Positions 33,241-43,918 of a stretch of DNA of 64,000 nt are shown in pieces. The position numbers were made by a program, and so were the translations under genes. The DNA is taken from contig OX465600.1 in assembly GCA_950022295.1 (NCBI GenBank), forward strand, positions 309,576,031-309,640,030. The letters are read 5' to 3'. How positions within the stretch are numbered: the first letter of the stretch is position 1; every line of letters begins with the position of its first letter. Source of the DNA: Bromus sterilis (lineage: Eukaryota > Streptophyta > Magnoliopsida > Poales > Poaceae). The notes under the pieces were generated by a model. That model saw only the letters and a list, made by a program, of their open reading frames with translations, was not told the origin of the DNA and did not search any database.

Positions 33241-33447
33241 CCACCATCTCCCTCCACTTCTTGTTGTGTGTTTTACTTTTGGTTTATATAATTGTATGCT
33301 GTTTATTGACAAGTATATTGATGGTACATGAACAAGTTTAGGATGTGATTGATTCGTATTTCAGAATGTGGTGCACTGAATATTGCTTCTAGCTTACTTT
33401 GAACAATTGAACATGGGACGCCTCTCCTCCGGTGACCCCCGCTGCTG
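33087..33447 (+). repeat. 26-bp direct repeat 332 bp apart
   Basis: GCCTCTCCTCCGGTGACCCC followed by CGCTGC occurs at about 33090 and again at about 33421, on either side of an AT-rich segment. Confidence 0.8.
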
Positions 33448-34083
33448 CGGAAGATTAGCAAGAGAGCTTCTATTGAATGGAATCCAAATGTTTGACATAA
33501 TAAAATTTAGTTATCGTATATACATTTTCTCGTTATTTTAATAGAATACTTTTGTTGAAAATTAAAAAAATAGATATCCTTTTATTTTATTTACAATCAT
33601 GGTTGGATGGTGTCTTCCAGTATACTTCTTTTAAAAAGGTTTTCTGCAAATGTGCACTTGTTTGAGAATTTAAATAATCTCATGGATTTTATTGAAAAAA
33701 AAAATTATTAGTTATTTTAGGATGCATAATGATTGATTTTGGTAATTCTGTTCTGTTTTATAGCAGCAAGAAGCGATCTCGTTGGAGACACAATTGTGTG
33801 TGTGTGTGTGTGTCTTTTCTATGATTTGCCCTGCCACTTATTGGTTGCAGCTCTTTCTTGAGATCTGCCTGATTGGTAACTTGTGATGCATGTCTCTATA
33901 GCCTTCACATGGATACCCCCGAGCTTGCATGTTCGGATAAAAGATCGCGCTCGACACGCTGAGGTTCTTGTAATCTAATCGCAATACTTTACTTCGCATC
34001 GAATCCGAGTGATGATTTTTCAATTGATGTGTCGACGGTTGTGTGCTTATAATATGCTACTTTGGTGAACTGAAACTGAGCAG

Positions 34084-34180
34084 GGGATTGAAGTATCTTC
34101 ATGAGTGCTGCAATCGACCAGCCATCCATAGGGATCTGAAATCGTCTAGTATACTTTTGGATTCAGGCTTCAATGCTAAG
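34084..34180 (+). pseudogene. Isolated receptor-like protein kinase exon (catalytic loop)
   Basis: A 97-bp segment bounded by ...GAGCAG and GTACAC encodes GLKYLHECCNRPAIHRDLKS and ILLDSGFNAK. This is the kinase subdomain VIb catalytic loop (HRDLKS..ILLD) as found in plant receptor-like cytoplasmic kinases. The HRD Asp and following Lys are intact. The frame phase (one base, then GGA) fits an ...AR-G junction, and the end before LSDFGLA fits a known type of intron position. No neighbouring kinase exon (glycine loop or DFG) was seen within reach, so this is a fragment. Confidence 0.8.
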
Positions 34181-35621
34181 GTACACTTCAAGTTTTCATT
34201 AGGGTCAACTTAATTTTTTTTCTTCTAGAGTGTAATCATAGGAATATTGAATAATTATCATTGCACCATTGGAATGGATCAGATGCATTGGTAATGGTGA
34301 GTACAAAGTTGTAATTCATCTCCATTTTCTCTAGAACATCGGCTGATCGACACCGTCAACCGCCAACTCAAGACTTTCAGTCAGAACTGCGTCAAAAATG
34401 CCAGACCTGCACAGAACTGCGCTTGTTTTCTGCTGCACCCGTTCGTTTGTTCGGCCGTTCTTGTCGAGGTGAGTTCACTTGTCACCTGTGGTGCGAGGGG
34501 GTGTTTACTCCTTCACGTTGGTTGAGGTATTGTTGACTTGGTTCACTCTTAAAAAAGGTGTGTTGATTGTTTTATTTTGCATCTGCAGCAAGTGAGATTT
34601 TCCTACCGGGGAGCATCAACCTTTTCCCAATGCTCACTACTTTGTTGGCACATGCTTCCGAGAATGTACTGTCTCCCTTATTAACAGATAGGTACTATCT
34701 AGAACACCTTTTATAATATCGTATTTATTCGTATGGAGTGTAATGGAACATTGGTTCGCTTGGCTTTTGTGGCACTTATTGATGTATTTTCAGTTTAGTA
34801 GTTTTTGTGGCCTCTTGATTCATGAGTATGTTCATGTTGAGAAATTATAGTAATAAGGAGGGACACAATAAATATCCGTTAGTTAGATTTCTTTACTAAT
34901 GAAGCTCACATGTGGACCATTTACTTCTTTTTTTTCTTAAAATTTGATTGCAGTATTCGTACGGGTAAATATGAGTGACACGTTGCAATATGGTGCTCGA
35001 GCTGAAAAATGATTATTTGAAATTGCAGGTTCTATGACAATGGCGTAATACCATAACTTTTACAAATTATATGTTGCCTTCTAATTTTGCAGCCGAAATA
35101 ATATATGTGTTGCCTTTAGTAACATGTGCACCTTTTAAAAAATTTCAGCAAGCCAATATACCCATTGTTCTTCAGATTGCTTCAGTGAACTAATTTTTTT
35201 AGTAATCAAGACTGGCAGTAGCAGTAGGCTACCAAACATTTGTGCGTTGCAAATGAAACTACGTGTATCTTTATGATGTTTTGCACCAATGCTGCACATA
35301 TTAATGCTCTGTTTGGATGAACTCTGTTTCTCAACCGAGTTTCAGAATACATCGGTCAATCGAAAAAAAATGTACTCCTATTCATAAGTATCAATATGGT
35401 TGATAAAATGAATTTGATATTTTCACACAATGGAGCATATATATTTTCGTTTACCACCTCATGATTGTTATGTTACCCAAGAAACTCCAGACTTCCATAC
35501 TCAGTACCCTTATAATCTGGCGTAACTTGATTGTTGTTGTTACGTCAGACTTACATTTAGTAACTTGATTTTGCATTAGGGGATTATCAGATTTCTGGCC
35601 GCCATTTTTTATTCTTTTGTG

Positions 35622-35839
35622 TTTTGGTTGTAGCACCTCACTGGTGTGATCGATTTATGTAGATGTTGTTGTTGCACGACAATTGAAATTTATGATCTCC
35701 CTGTTGCCTTGCAGAAACTGTTCTGAGTGTACCATGTTTTGGTTGTAGCACCTCACCCGGTGTGCTCAGGGATTTATGTAGATGTTGTTGTTGCACGACA
35801 ACTGAAATTTATGATCTCCCTGTTGCCTTGCAGAAACTG
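35622..35839 (+). repeat. Tandem duplication, two copies, period 115 bp
   Basis: A block from TTTTGGTTGTAGCACCTCA to GTTGCCTTGCAGAAACTG occurs at 35622-35720 and 35737-35839 with small differences. The second copy feeds into an open frame (to about 36025) with no recognised domain. Confidence 0.9.
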
Positions 35840-37689
35840 GTCTTAATGTTTCAAGAATTTATGATCTCCCTCGATAATGAAAGAGAGACTGGGACTGATG
35901 CACCAGACTTTTCAAGAATTTCGACGAGACTAGGTCAGGACCTTAAATTAGAAGTACAGAGTTTTTCAATCATAGAAAATTTTATTCCTAAAAATGATAT
36001 GAAATGTAGCTACTATATTCTCTAGAAAGGGATTTGAAATGTTTTCATTTCTGAATTTTGGTCTGAAGTTATCAACTTTGATCGACTGAATTTGAGGTTG
36101 AACTTCTGCATGAATTGCAGGTCTTGGGTACGATATCAAGCATTTGATATTTTGCGATACAGAAGGGGGTGTTTGCTGGAACGGAACGTGGAAGTATGCC
36201 CAGATGACGGCATCGAAATGAATTGTCAGGTAAACCCAGATGACCTAGTGTTCGGAGACTGGGGCATTAGCAGCATGAACCTTGCTGATGCTATGACCAG
36301 GGCCAAGGTGATGGAATATTGACCTGCAGAAATGAAAACCTCAGAAATGTTGTTTAATTGTTGGTGCAGATTTAGTATAGTTAAACACAAGGGGTTGTAT
36401 ATTTTGCTCTAAGCTGCAGCAGGTTGAGTTTAGATTTTGTGCATGATTGGTGTAGCTCATTGTCCCCTTTATATGTAGCTTTAAGAAGTTGTAGAAAAGA
36501 ATGGTCTATCGGTATATGTGTGTTATAGCTTGTGTAAGATTTGTTTAATCATAGCGATGATTAAACTCAGTACCCTTATAATCCACCTACATGTGTTTTT
36601 TATGAATGAATATTTACTCACATAATAATTTCTGGCCCTTATCGGTGTGCTCCTTTGCTTTGTGTTGAATCAATGGAAGTGATTTTCATATTTATCTATA
36701 TCTTATGTTTGTTTGTCCTCTTGATAAGTTGCTGTTTGATTTGTTGGTGGTCACCAAGAACTACTTGATGTGGCCATCAGCAAATTTGAGCTGTAGAAAT
36801 GCAAGAACAAAAGTAATAATAGCAGTAATTAGAACCACGAGAGAATTACAAGAACAAAAGTAATAATACTAGGTGATGCATTTTTTTATCTAATTTGATC
36901 CAAAGGACAGTCTATGTATGTTTGCATGGGCATGCTCCATGGTATGCTCTGTCACACTGCAGTGTTGTTTCAGGTTGTCTATGTGCTATTTCTGCCTTTA
37001 ATCCTGCTCTGGGTTGTGCTGTTTGTGCTTAAATGCTTGTCGATGATGTGATTTTGTATTCAGTTTTTTGCTGCTTCTCCCTATGCATGTGTATGCTGCA
37101 TTTGTCATCTCCTTTTCCCCTTGTTCTCTATGTTGGTTCCTTTTGCTTCAGGGTCTACCACAGTTAAGCCTTTAGTTCTAGAGTCCAAGCCGCTTGCAAA
37201 GCCTGCTCTGTGAGAGGTAGCTTATATTTTCCTGCATTTCAGGTCTTTTTTCCTACGGTCTTCCTGGACAAGCAGCTCATCTCCTTGCTCACTACTGCAA
37301 ACGTCTTGCTCCAGTTCAGCTCGTGCAGCGACTCGGTTGCTTTCTTTCATCTATCTAAGGTTTCATCTCCCTCCTTTACTTGTCTTATTCTTGTTTGAAA
37401 TTAAGCCATTTACCCATTGCTAACTGTGAGCGTTGTGTCATTTTTGTGTTTTCGTCTGCTTTCTATTGTTGTTTATTCTTGCCCTTAATTATTTTTACTT
37501 CCTGCTTTAATACCAAGAAAATAAAACTTCCAAAAATCGTGTTTTAATAGCGTTATCGTTCCATTGTGTCATTGAAAAAACTATTGAGACATGAGGGAAT
37601 AAAGATAAAGAATGACATGACATAACGCACAATGAGGGGTCAACACAATAGAAGCAAACAACCGTTACAAACTTAGGACAATGACATAA

Positions 37690-37915
37690 CGCACTGCCGC
37701 TGTCCAATACGGGAGAGTCAGAGAGAGAGAGAGAGAAGAGAATGAGAGAAGGAGAGGAAGAGAGAGAAAGGAGGAGGAGAGAGAGGGCACGTCGGCGCGA
37801 AGGCCCGGCTGTCGGCGGTGAGGTTGGGGCAGCGGCGGCCCCGGTGACGAGCGGACAGTGGCGGCGGTTCTCGGGCACGGGAGCCTTCTCCGCGGGAGCG
37901 GGCTGCGAGCAATCC
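37690..37915. other. GA-rich then GC-rich block
   Basis: A purine (GA)-rich tract (about 37718-37790) is followed by a GC-rich block. Read on the - strand it resembles a coding start followed by a CT-rich segment, but no domain is seen and the flanks are AT-rich. Confidence 0.45.
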
Positions 37916-37919
37916 TGGC

Positions 37920-38977
37920 AGTATTTTTTTCTTTAGGGGAGGCAGTTTTTTTCTAAGGGAGGAGGCAATTACTTTTTTACTTCACAATATTTATCACATA
38001 ATGCATAAGCAGTAGAATGGTCTTTGTATGTTGCACATAACAATGTTAGTGGTCAAAACTCATGAAAATATCACACAAGGAACAAAATGAAATTTGATTG
38101 TCAAAAAAGGAAGACATTTTATTTTAGGGTAAAAAAGGAAAGCAAATTTTAAGAGGACCAAAAAGAATTCTCTCCTGAAAAAATTATGTTCTAGAGTACA
38201 GCCTCAACTATTTCTCAAGTATCGTAGGAACAAGCGTGGATCGATGCTAATTTTTAACACCAAAAAATCTTCAAATACAGCGGCAAGACCTGCTGTTCTC
38301 CGCTTCAGGTTTTCCCTGCAGGAAACCGAAAGGGCGCCGTTTAGAAAATTACACAACCATTTTAGAACGCTATACCGAAATGGACACCAATTAGAACTCA
38401 GTATATGCAAGCACTCATTGAACAACCACACACGATCTCCTGCATAGACGTTGTTCTCTCAGCATTCAACCTACTCTTTCCATAATTAATATCGAAACCA
38501 ATTTCGCAAGAATATAGGTTGCAGAAGTCGTAGGCCTCACCCAAAGAATCAAAGCTGATGCCATAATTTGGCATTCCTAGACAATTCATTAATAGACACC
38601 CTTGACCAAACCCAATGCTACATGCACATGTGCTCACCCATCCTTGCATGTACCACAGATATGATTTACTGAGACAAATCTACAGATATTATTTTTCATG
38701 TATCCAATCTAAATACTGCAAAAGTTATTGTTAGTCAAAGTTACTTTTAAAACATTGACATTATTTATGTCCAAAACAGTAACTTCTGATTTTTAGAGAA
38801 CTAAAATCATTCGGTTAAAGGGATTCAACAGATCTCTCTAGTTTGATAAGTTCTAGTTTTTTAGCTCCTATCGTTTCAGTCTCGCACGATACTTGGTTAG
38901 TTGCCCGCAAAAAGAAAGAAACTTTGCTAAGTTGGTCACACGGAAAGCAGCTCGGCGAGATGCTTGCGTTTCCTTTT
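37920..38977. other. AT-rich sequence, nothing recognised
   Basis: No gene or clear repeat was found between the GC-rich block and the Helitron-like element. Confidence 0.45.
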
Positions 38978-40214
38978 ATAGGACAATGCCTGTGCGTTGC
39001 AACGGGAGAAAGTTTTAATCATATGATAAAATTCATGTGATGTACGTAAAAATTATGGAACGGATGGAGTGTATATTAAAAAGGCATAAACGCATTTAAA
39101 ATAGTAAAAAATTTAATACGTGTGAACACTTTTTGTCAGTGTTTTTTGTGGGCACTTTTTCTTGAGTTAGGTATATGTAGTATTTTGGAATGAATGACAC
39201 TGAAAATTAAAATCAGATGAATATTTTTTCGGGATATTTGGAGCAATATTTTTGTAATAAAAATAAAGATTGCTTAAAACTACGGAAGAAAATTTCAATT
39301 TTTTGATAAAATACTTATGATGTACGTAAAATTAAATTTATATGTTTTAAAAAGGCGCAAACACAGTTAAAATAATACAAAATATTAAAAAATGTGAACA
39401 CTTTTCGTGATATTTTGCGGGTACACTTTTTCGTGAGTTAGATACGTCTAGGATTTTGAAATGAAAGACACAAAAAAATAAAAAACGTGTGAACATTTTT
39501 TTGTGATATTTGAAGCAATATTTTTTTATTAGAAAAAATTATTTAAAACAACGAGAGAAATTTTTAATCTTATCGTAAAATACTTTTAATATATGTACAA
39601 TTAACTTTATAAGTTTTAAAAAGGCGCAAACGCATTTAAAATAATAGAAAATATTAAAATGTGTAGACACTTTTTGTGAGTTTATTTTGCGGGTACACTT
39701 TTTCGTGAGTTAGATATATCTAGGATTTTGGAATGAATGACATAAAAAAATAAAAATGTGTGAACCATTTTTTTGTGATATTTGAAATAATATTTTTTTA
39801 ATAATAAAGATTATTTGAAACAGCGGGAGAAATTTTTAATCTTGTGATAACATACATATGGTATACGTAAAATTAACTTTATATATTTTAAAAAGACTCA
39901 AATGCATTTCAAATATTACAAAAAATTAAAACTGGCTCGAATCCTCGCGCTCTTTTATTTCTTTTGGGCTCCACGCGGCCCATGTACACGGAGAGGTTAT
40001 GGCTTAGTTCGGCCATATTCATATGTTTTTTTTCTTTTTCTTTTCTGGGCTGAGGGTGAAGAGGTAATGGCTTATTTCGGTCCACATACACATCTCGTTT
40101 TTTTTTTCTGGGCTGAGGGTGGATTGCGGGTTGATTTGCCAAAATATCAGAGGTTTTCTGCAAATTTGCAGAAACGGACTAAGAAAGCCACCTCCCTTTA
40201 TTATTAGGTATAGA
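38978..40214 (-). mobile_element. Helitron-like element 1 (non-autonomous)
   Basis: On the - strand it begins TCTATACCTAATAATAAAGG followed by GGTGGCTTTCTTAGTCC. It ends just after a short hairpin CCCGT-loop-ACAGG (38989-39006) followed by about 10 bases. A 5' TC start with a 3' subterminal hairpin is the Helitron pattern; the final CTRR is not clean (CTAT). The second element beside it shares both ends, so the family boundaries are well supported even if the class is not. Its interior is mostly a tandem array. Confidence 0.5.
39004..39935 (+). repeat. Tandem array of about 272-bp units, 3.4 copies
   Basis: Units start at 39004, 39284, 39553 and 39825 (partial), each with (A)CGGGAGAAA...TTTTAATC, GATGTACGTAAAA-like, AAAAAGGC(A/G)(T/C)AAACGCA, GTGAACACTTTTTGT and TTTCGTGAGTTAGATA words. 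The first unit begins inside the arm of the terminal hairpin, so the array looks anchored on the element end. Confidence 0.9.
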
Positions 40215-40216
40215 TA

Positions 40217-42910
40217 GATAGGAAACATGCCCGTGCGTTGCAACGGGAGAAAAACAATATTGTGTTTATCAAAATGTACATCGGTGGTATGACATATGAA
40301 TCCTCGAAGGCAAGGAGGCGTATGTAACTACAGTGTAAACATATTGTGATTACTGAATTAATAAAATAGTTACATGCATTTATCAATTATTTTAACCCTC
40401 ACATGCAATAATTTAATGCATCTCATAATCTAAATAGATGATGAAAATAAAATAAAAATAGAGCTTAAAAATACTAATGAGATAGACCCAACAAACTGAA
40501 AAGAAGGAAGTGTATCTACTATATTCCATACTTGTGTTATACCGCCTAAGAATGCATTATATCTTTATTAAAGGGTTATATCATCCTGGCCCACAGTTAA
40601 TTTATGAAAACTTAAAAGAAATGAAATAGTTCAATTAGTCCACCAACATCAACTAAACGGAAGGTAAAATGAAAACAACGGATCAATAATTTAAATAAAA
40701 AATTACATAACTCATCAACCGCATGGTCTATTACTGTGATGCAATCCAAACCCGCAAACCGGTTAAATAATGCTTGTGTAACCATCTTCAAACGGTTGCA
40801 ATCAAAGGTTATGAGCTCCACGACGTTCCCATGCTTTAGTAAAGATCACATACATATTGAAGAACTGGTTTGAAATATAACATGCAAAAAGGTTAGAAGA
40901 TCGTGATCTACTAAAAGCATTGCCATTTTAGTAAATTCCAAATTACCCAAAGTAAAGATATTCCATTATATGTATTATATTCCACACTTATGTTTTACAA
41001 AATGCATTATATTGAAATTGTCAATGATAAAAAACACTTACATATTATACGTTTCCGGCGTACATCTTTAGAAAATTGATGGGGTGATATCCACAAATCT
41101 ACATAAATACACTTTACAATTCCATGTAATTTGGATTAAAAAATAATAATTAGATCTACTGAGTGCTCCAACAATATCCCGGAAGGTGATCCAAACGTCT
41201 GGCGACCGCTATGTGTTCTTCCTCGAGGTGATCCTCCCACGGCCATCCCCCACAGCAAGCCCAGCAAGCCGCCGTGGTGGTGCAGCAAGGTACCTCCCAC
41301 CTCCACGGACGCGCAGGCCGCATATAGCTCTCCCGTTTGTATCATTCAGTAGGCGTCCATAGCATGGAGCAGCAGCCATCTCTTTTTCCATATTAGTTAC
41401 TGATCCTTCCTTTTATAACCCTCGTTTTTTTGTCATCCTCTTTTCTTTGGGAGTATTGCTGATAGCCAATGTGATTTGTGAAGTATATAAACTACGCGAA
41501 ATCAAATTAAAGCAGCGAGGTGGTACTAATAATACAGTTATGTCCAACCCACTCGGTTTGCATCTATCTGCTCGCAATTGTGTGGATCGTGAGTTCAATC
41601 CTCGCACAGCTGTCTAATTTTTTTTTCCTTTAAAAGAAGGTGCGGAGCAGGCCCAGCTCGGCTTACGCACGGGCCAAAAGAAAAACAACTCGCGGCCCAC
41701 GCGAATACTCATAATCGACATATATTATTTGGACGTTGGTAGGCACATCTGGCATCTATAACCACATGATCCGTCTACTATTCCTGTAATTTCTGTCTTA
41801 GTGAAATAAAGTTTCTTTTCCCGCTTACAAAAAAAATTAAGTTTATCGGACTGCGGGTTTATTTATCCAAATCTAAAGGAACTGATATGTACACATGCGT
41901 CCACCACCTTCGTGGCTATCAGATAGTCTCATGATTCAACGATGATTGTGAACCACTCTTAACCGAACTAAGTGACACATTTTGCAACAGATCCTTTGTT
42001 GCAAAGGATCCTTTGTTGATTCTTGTTATAAGGCGGCACAACACTGCCTTGCGAATAGTCAGAGAGATAAAAGACGTTGATTTAGTATAATAATAAAATG
42101 ATCGAAGGCTTTGCAACAATACTCCTATTGCAATGACCCGATTGTAACAAAGTGTATCTTGCGGGTGTGAGCGATCGAGCGACTCTACCTATCTTTATAG
42201 AACGACTATGTTATCAGTGGATAATTTAAATGCTACGATCGAATGACACGTAGCGCCGCTCTATAAATATTGTAGTACGTTAGCTTGTTACTTATTTACC
42301 CATAAATGTTTATTAAATGATGCATGTGATTTATCTTATGTTTAGTTAATAAAAAATGATGAATTATAATTAGCGATTACGGGGCGCAGATTTTGATGCA
42401 ATCTGTAAAAAAAATGGTACCACCAGAATCAAATTTTCTATCACCAAGTAGTGGTAAATATATGAAACAATTTTAATAGTACAAATTTTCACGTGGACGT
42501 GCAATCCTTCTCTTTTTTTTATAGGGAATCTTCATCTCCACGAGCAATCTTTTGTAAACCGCAGGCCATCTTGCAACACCTTCCAAACCTGATCGATCAC
42601 ACAATTCCTGTCCTGTTAATTATTGATCCTTCCTTTAATACGCCGGCATGCAACGTTAATCTCTGTAGAAAAATAGTGACCCAGCACGTCGGCCCGCACA
42701 GTTGAAGGCCCAACTGAGTGCGGCCATAGACCCAGCCGAGCGCAGGATAAACGAATCGTTATTTCCTGTGTTTCAACGATTGAATCGTTTTTTCTTTTGG
42801 ATCTACTTGTTCCTGTACTGCGGGTTGATATACCAAAAAGAAAGGGGTTTTTTTTGCAAAAATGCAAAAACGGACTAAGAAAGCCACCTCCCTTTATTAT
42901 TAGGTATAGA
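40217..42910 (-). mobile_element. Helitron-like element 2 (non-autonomous), directly abutting element 1
   Basis: The - strand start TCTATACCTAATAATAAAGG and following GGTGGCTTTCTTAGTCCGTT are the same as in element 1. The 3' hairpin CCCGT-loop-ACGGG (40230-40247) is perfect. The interior (2.7 kb) has a GC-richer block at 41195-41340 that could be captured sequence, and a repeated ACTGATCCTTCCTTTTATA / ATTGATCCTTCCTTTAATA word (41399 and 42620). No helicase/Rep gene is present. Confidence 0.5.
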
Positions 42911-43217
42911 TTGTTTATATAGCCACTGCACAAACAAAGAAATCAAGTAAGATGAACAAAAATATTAACATAACTACAAAAAATACAAAAATATGAGAAG
43001 TACAATAGCAATATAAAAATAAATACAAGAATAATGTAACAAGAAGTTCTACACCACTACTAGAAAGTAGTACAAAAAAGAAAAGAAAAAATTGTAACTG
43101 TCAAAAGCATACATGGATAGCAAAAAATATAACAACGGAAGTATAAACAAACAAGCAAACAACACAGAAGTTCAAAAGTGAGATTATATCATTTTGAGCA
43201 AAAAATTTTTATTAGTA
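42911..43217. other. AT-rich sequence, nothing recognised
   Basis: A-rich sequence with no gene seen. Confidence 0.45.
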
Positions 43218-43470
43218 GGGCACTACCATTGAATCACTCTGGCAAGTACAATTGATTCGTTCTGACCGATTTAATCATTATGATGGTATAGTTTATTTAT
43301 TTTGAGCGGAAAAAATTATTTCTATTTGTTGGGCAGTATCATTGATTCACTCTGGGCAGTACCATTGAATCACTCTGGGCAGTACTGATGATTCATTATG
43401 GGTAGTACCATTTATTTATTTTGGGCAGTACAAACCATTTTTTTATTGCGGAGCAGTAACATTGAATCAC
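43218..43470 (+). repeat. Short tandem repeat, units of about 25-30 bp
   Basis: The word GGGCAGTACCATTGATTCAC/TCT recurs at least six times with variation between 43218 and 43470. Confidence 0.8.
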
Positions 43471-43918
43471 CTAGAGAATCAAATTTCTTTCAATGGAAGC
43501 GTAGATCGGGATCTTATCCTCCAAACCCTATAGAGTCAACAAGTTTTGATGGCTAGGGAGGGAGATCGGGCTAAAATGGAGATTGAACAACAATGGAGCA
43601 GTGGGAATGAAAGAGGTGGGCCTTCTTGGGAAGAAGACTCCCTGTATATAGTGGGGGCACAATCTAACCGTTATGTGTGCATTTTCCACGCCTGATCAGT
43701 ACTACCACTCCACGGAGCGGGGTACTACCACTTCTTCCGAAAACAGGGCAACTGAAAAAGGACATGTTGTAGTAGATGCGGTAGTAGTCTGTAGAAGTAT
43801 CGCGCAAGAGGTACTACCGCAGAACACATTTGGCTAAGAGGAAATAGTTGCGGCAGTAGTCCGTGGCAGTACCGCTAGAACGTTGGAATGGTACTACCGC
43901 CCTACTACCGCCCGTTAG

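Larger units (their letters stand above)
33250..37660. other. AT-rich mosaic with exon-like fragments
   Basis: Several short GC-richer blocks lie between AG and GT signals in AT-rich, intron-like sequence. They are 34336-34470, 34588-34690, 36120-36230 and 37243-37360. Except for the kinase exon, I recognise none. A (TG)n run lies at 33795-33812. This may be the remains of a transposon that captured exons, or a decayed multi-exon gene. No continuous coding model can be drawn. Confidence 0.4.

Noticed and set aside
39004..39935. Regularly spaced repeats resembling a CRISPR array
   Set aside because: Units are about 272 bp, contiguous and in plant repeat sequence; there are no short repeats with unique spacers.
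41540..41610. tRNA- or SINE-like B-box word (GAGTTCAATCCTCGCAC)
   Set aside because: There is no matching A-box at the right distance and no cloverleaf; it is inside Helitron-like element 2.
43053..43072. CACTACTAGAAA word resembling a CACTA terminal repeat
   Set aside because: No partner end in inverted orientation and no 3-bp duplication could be found.
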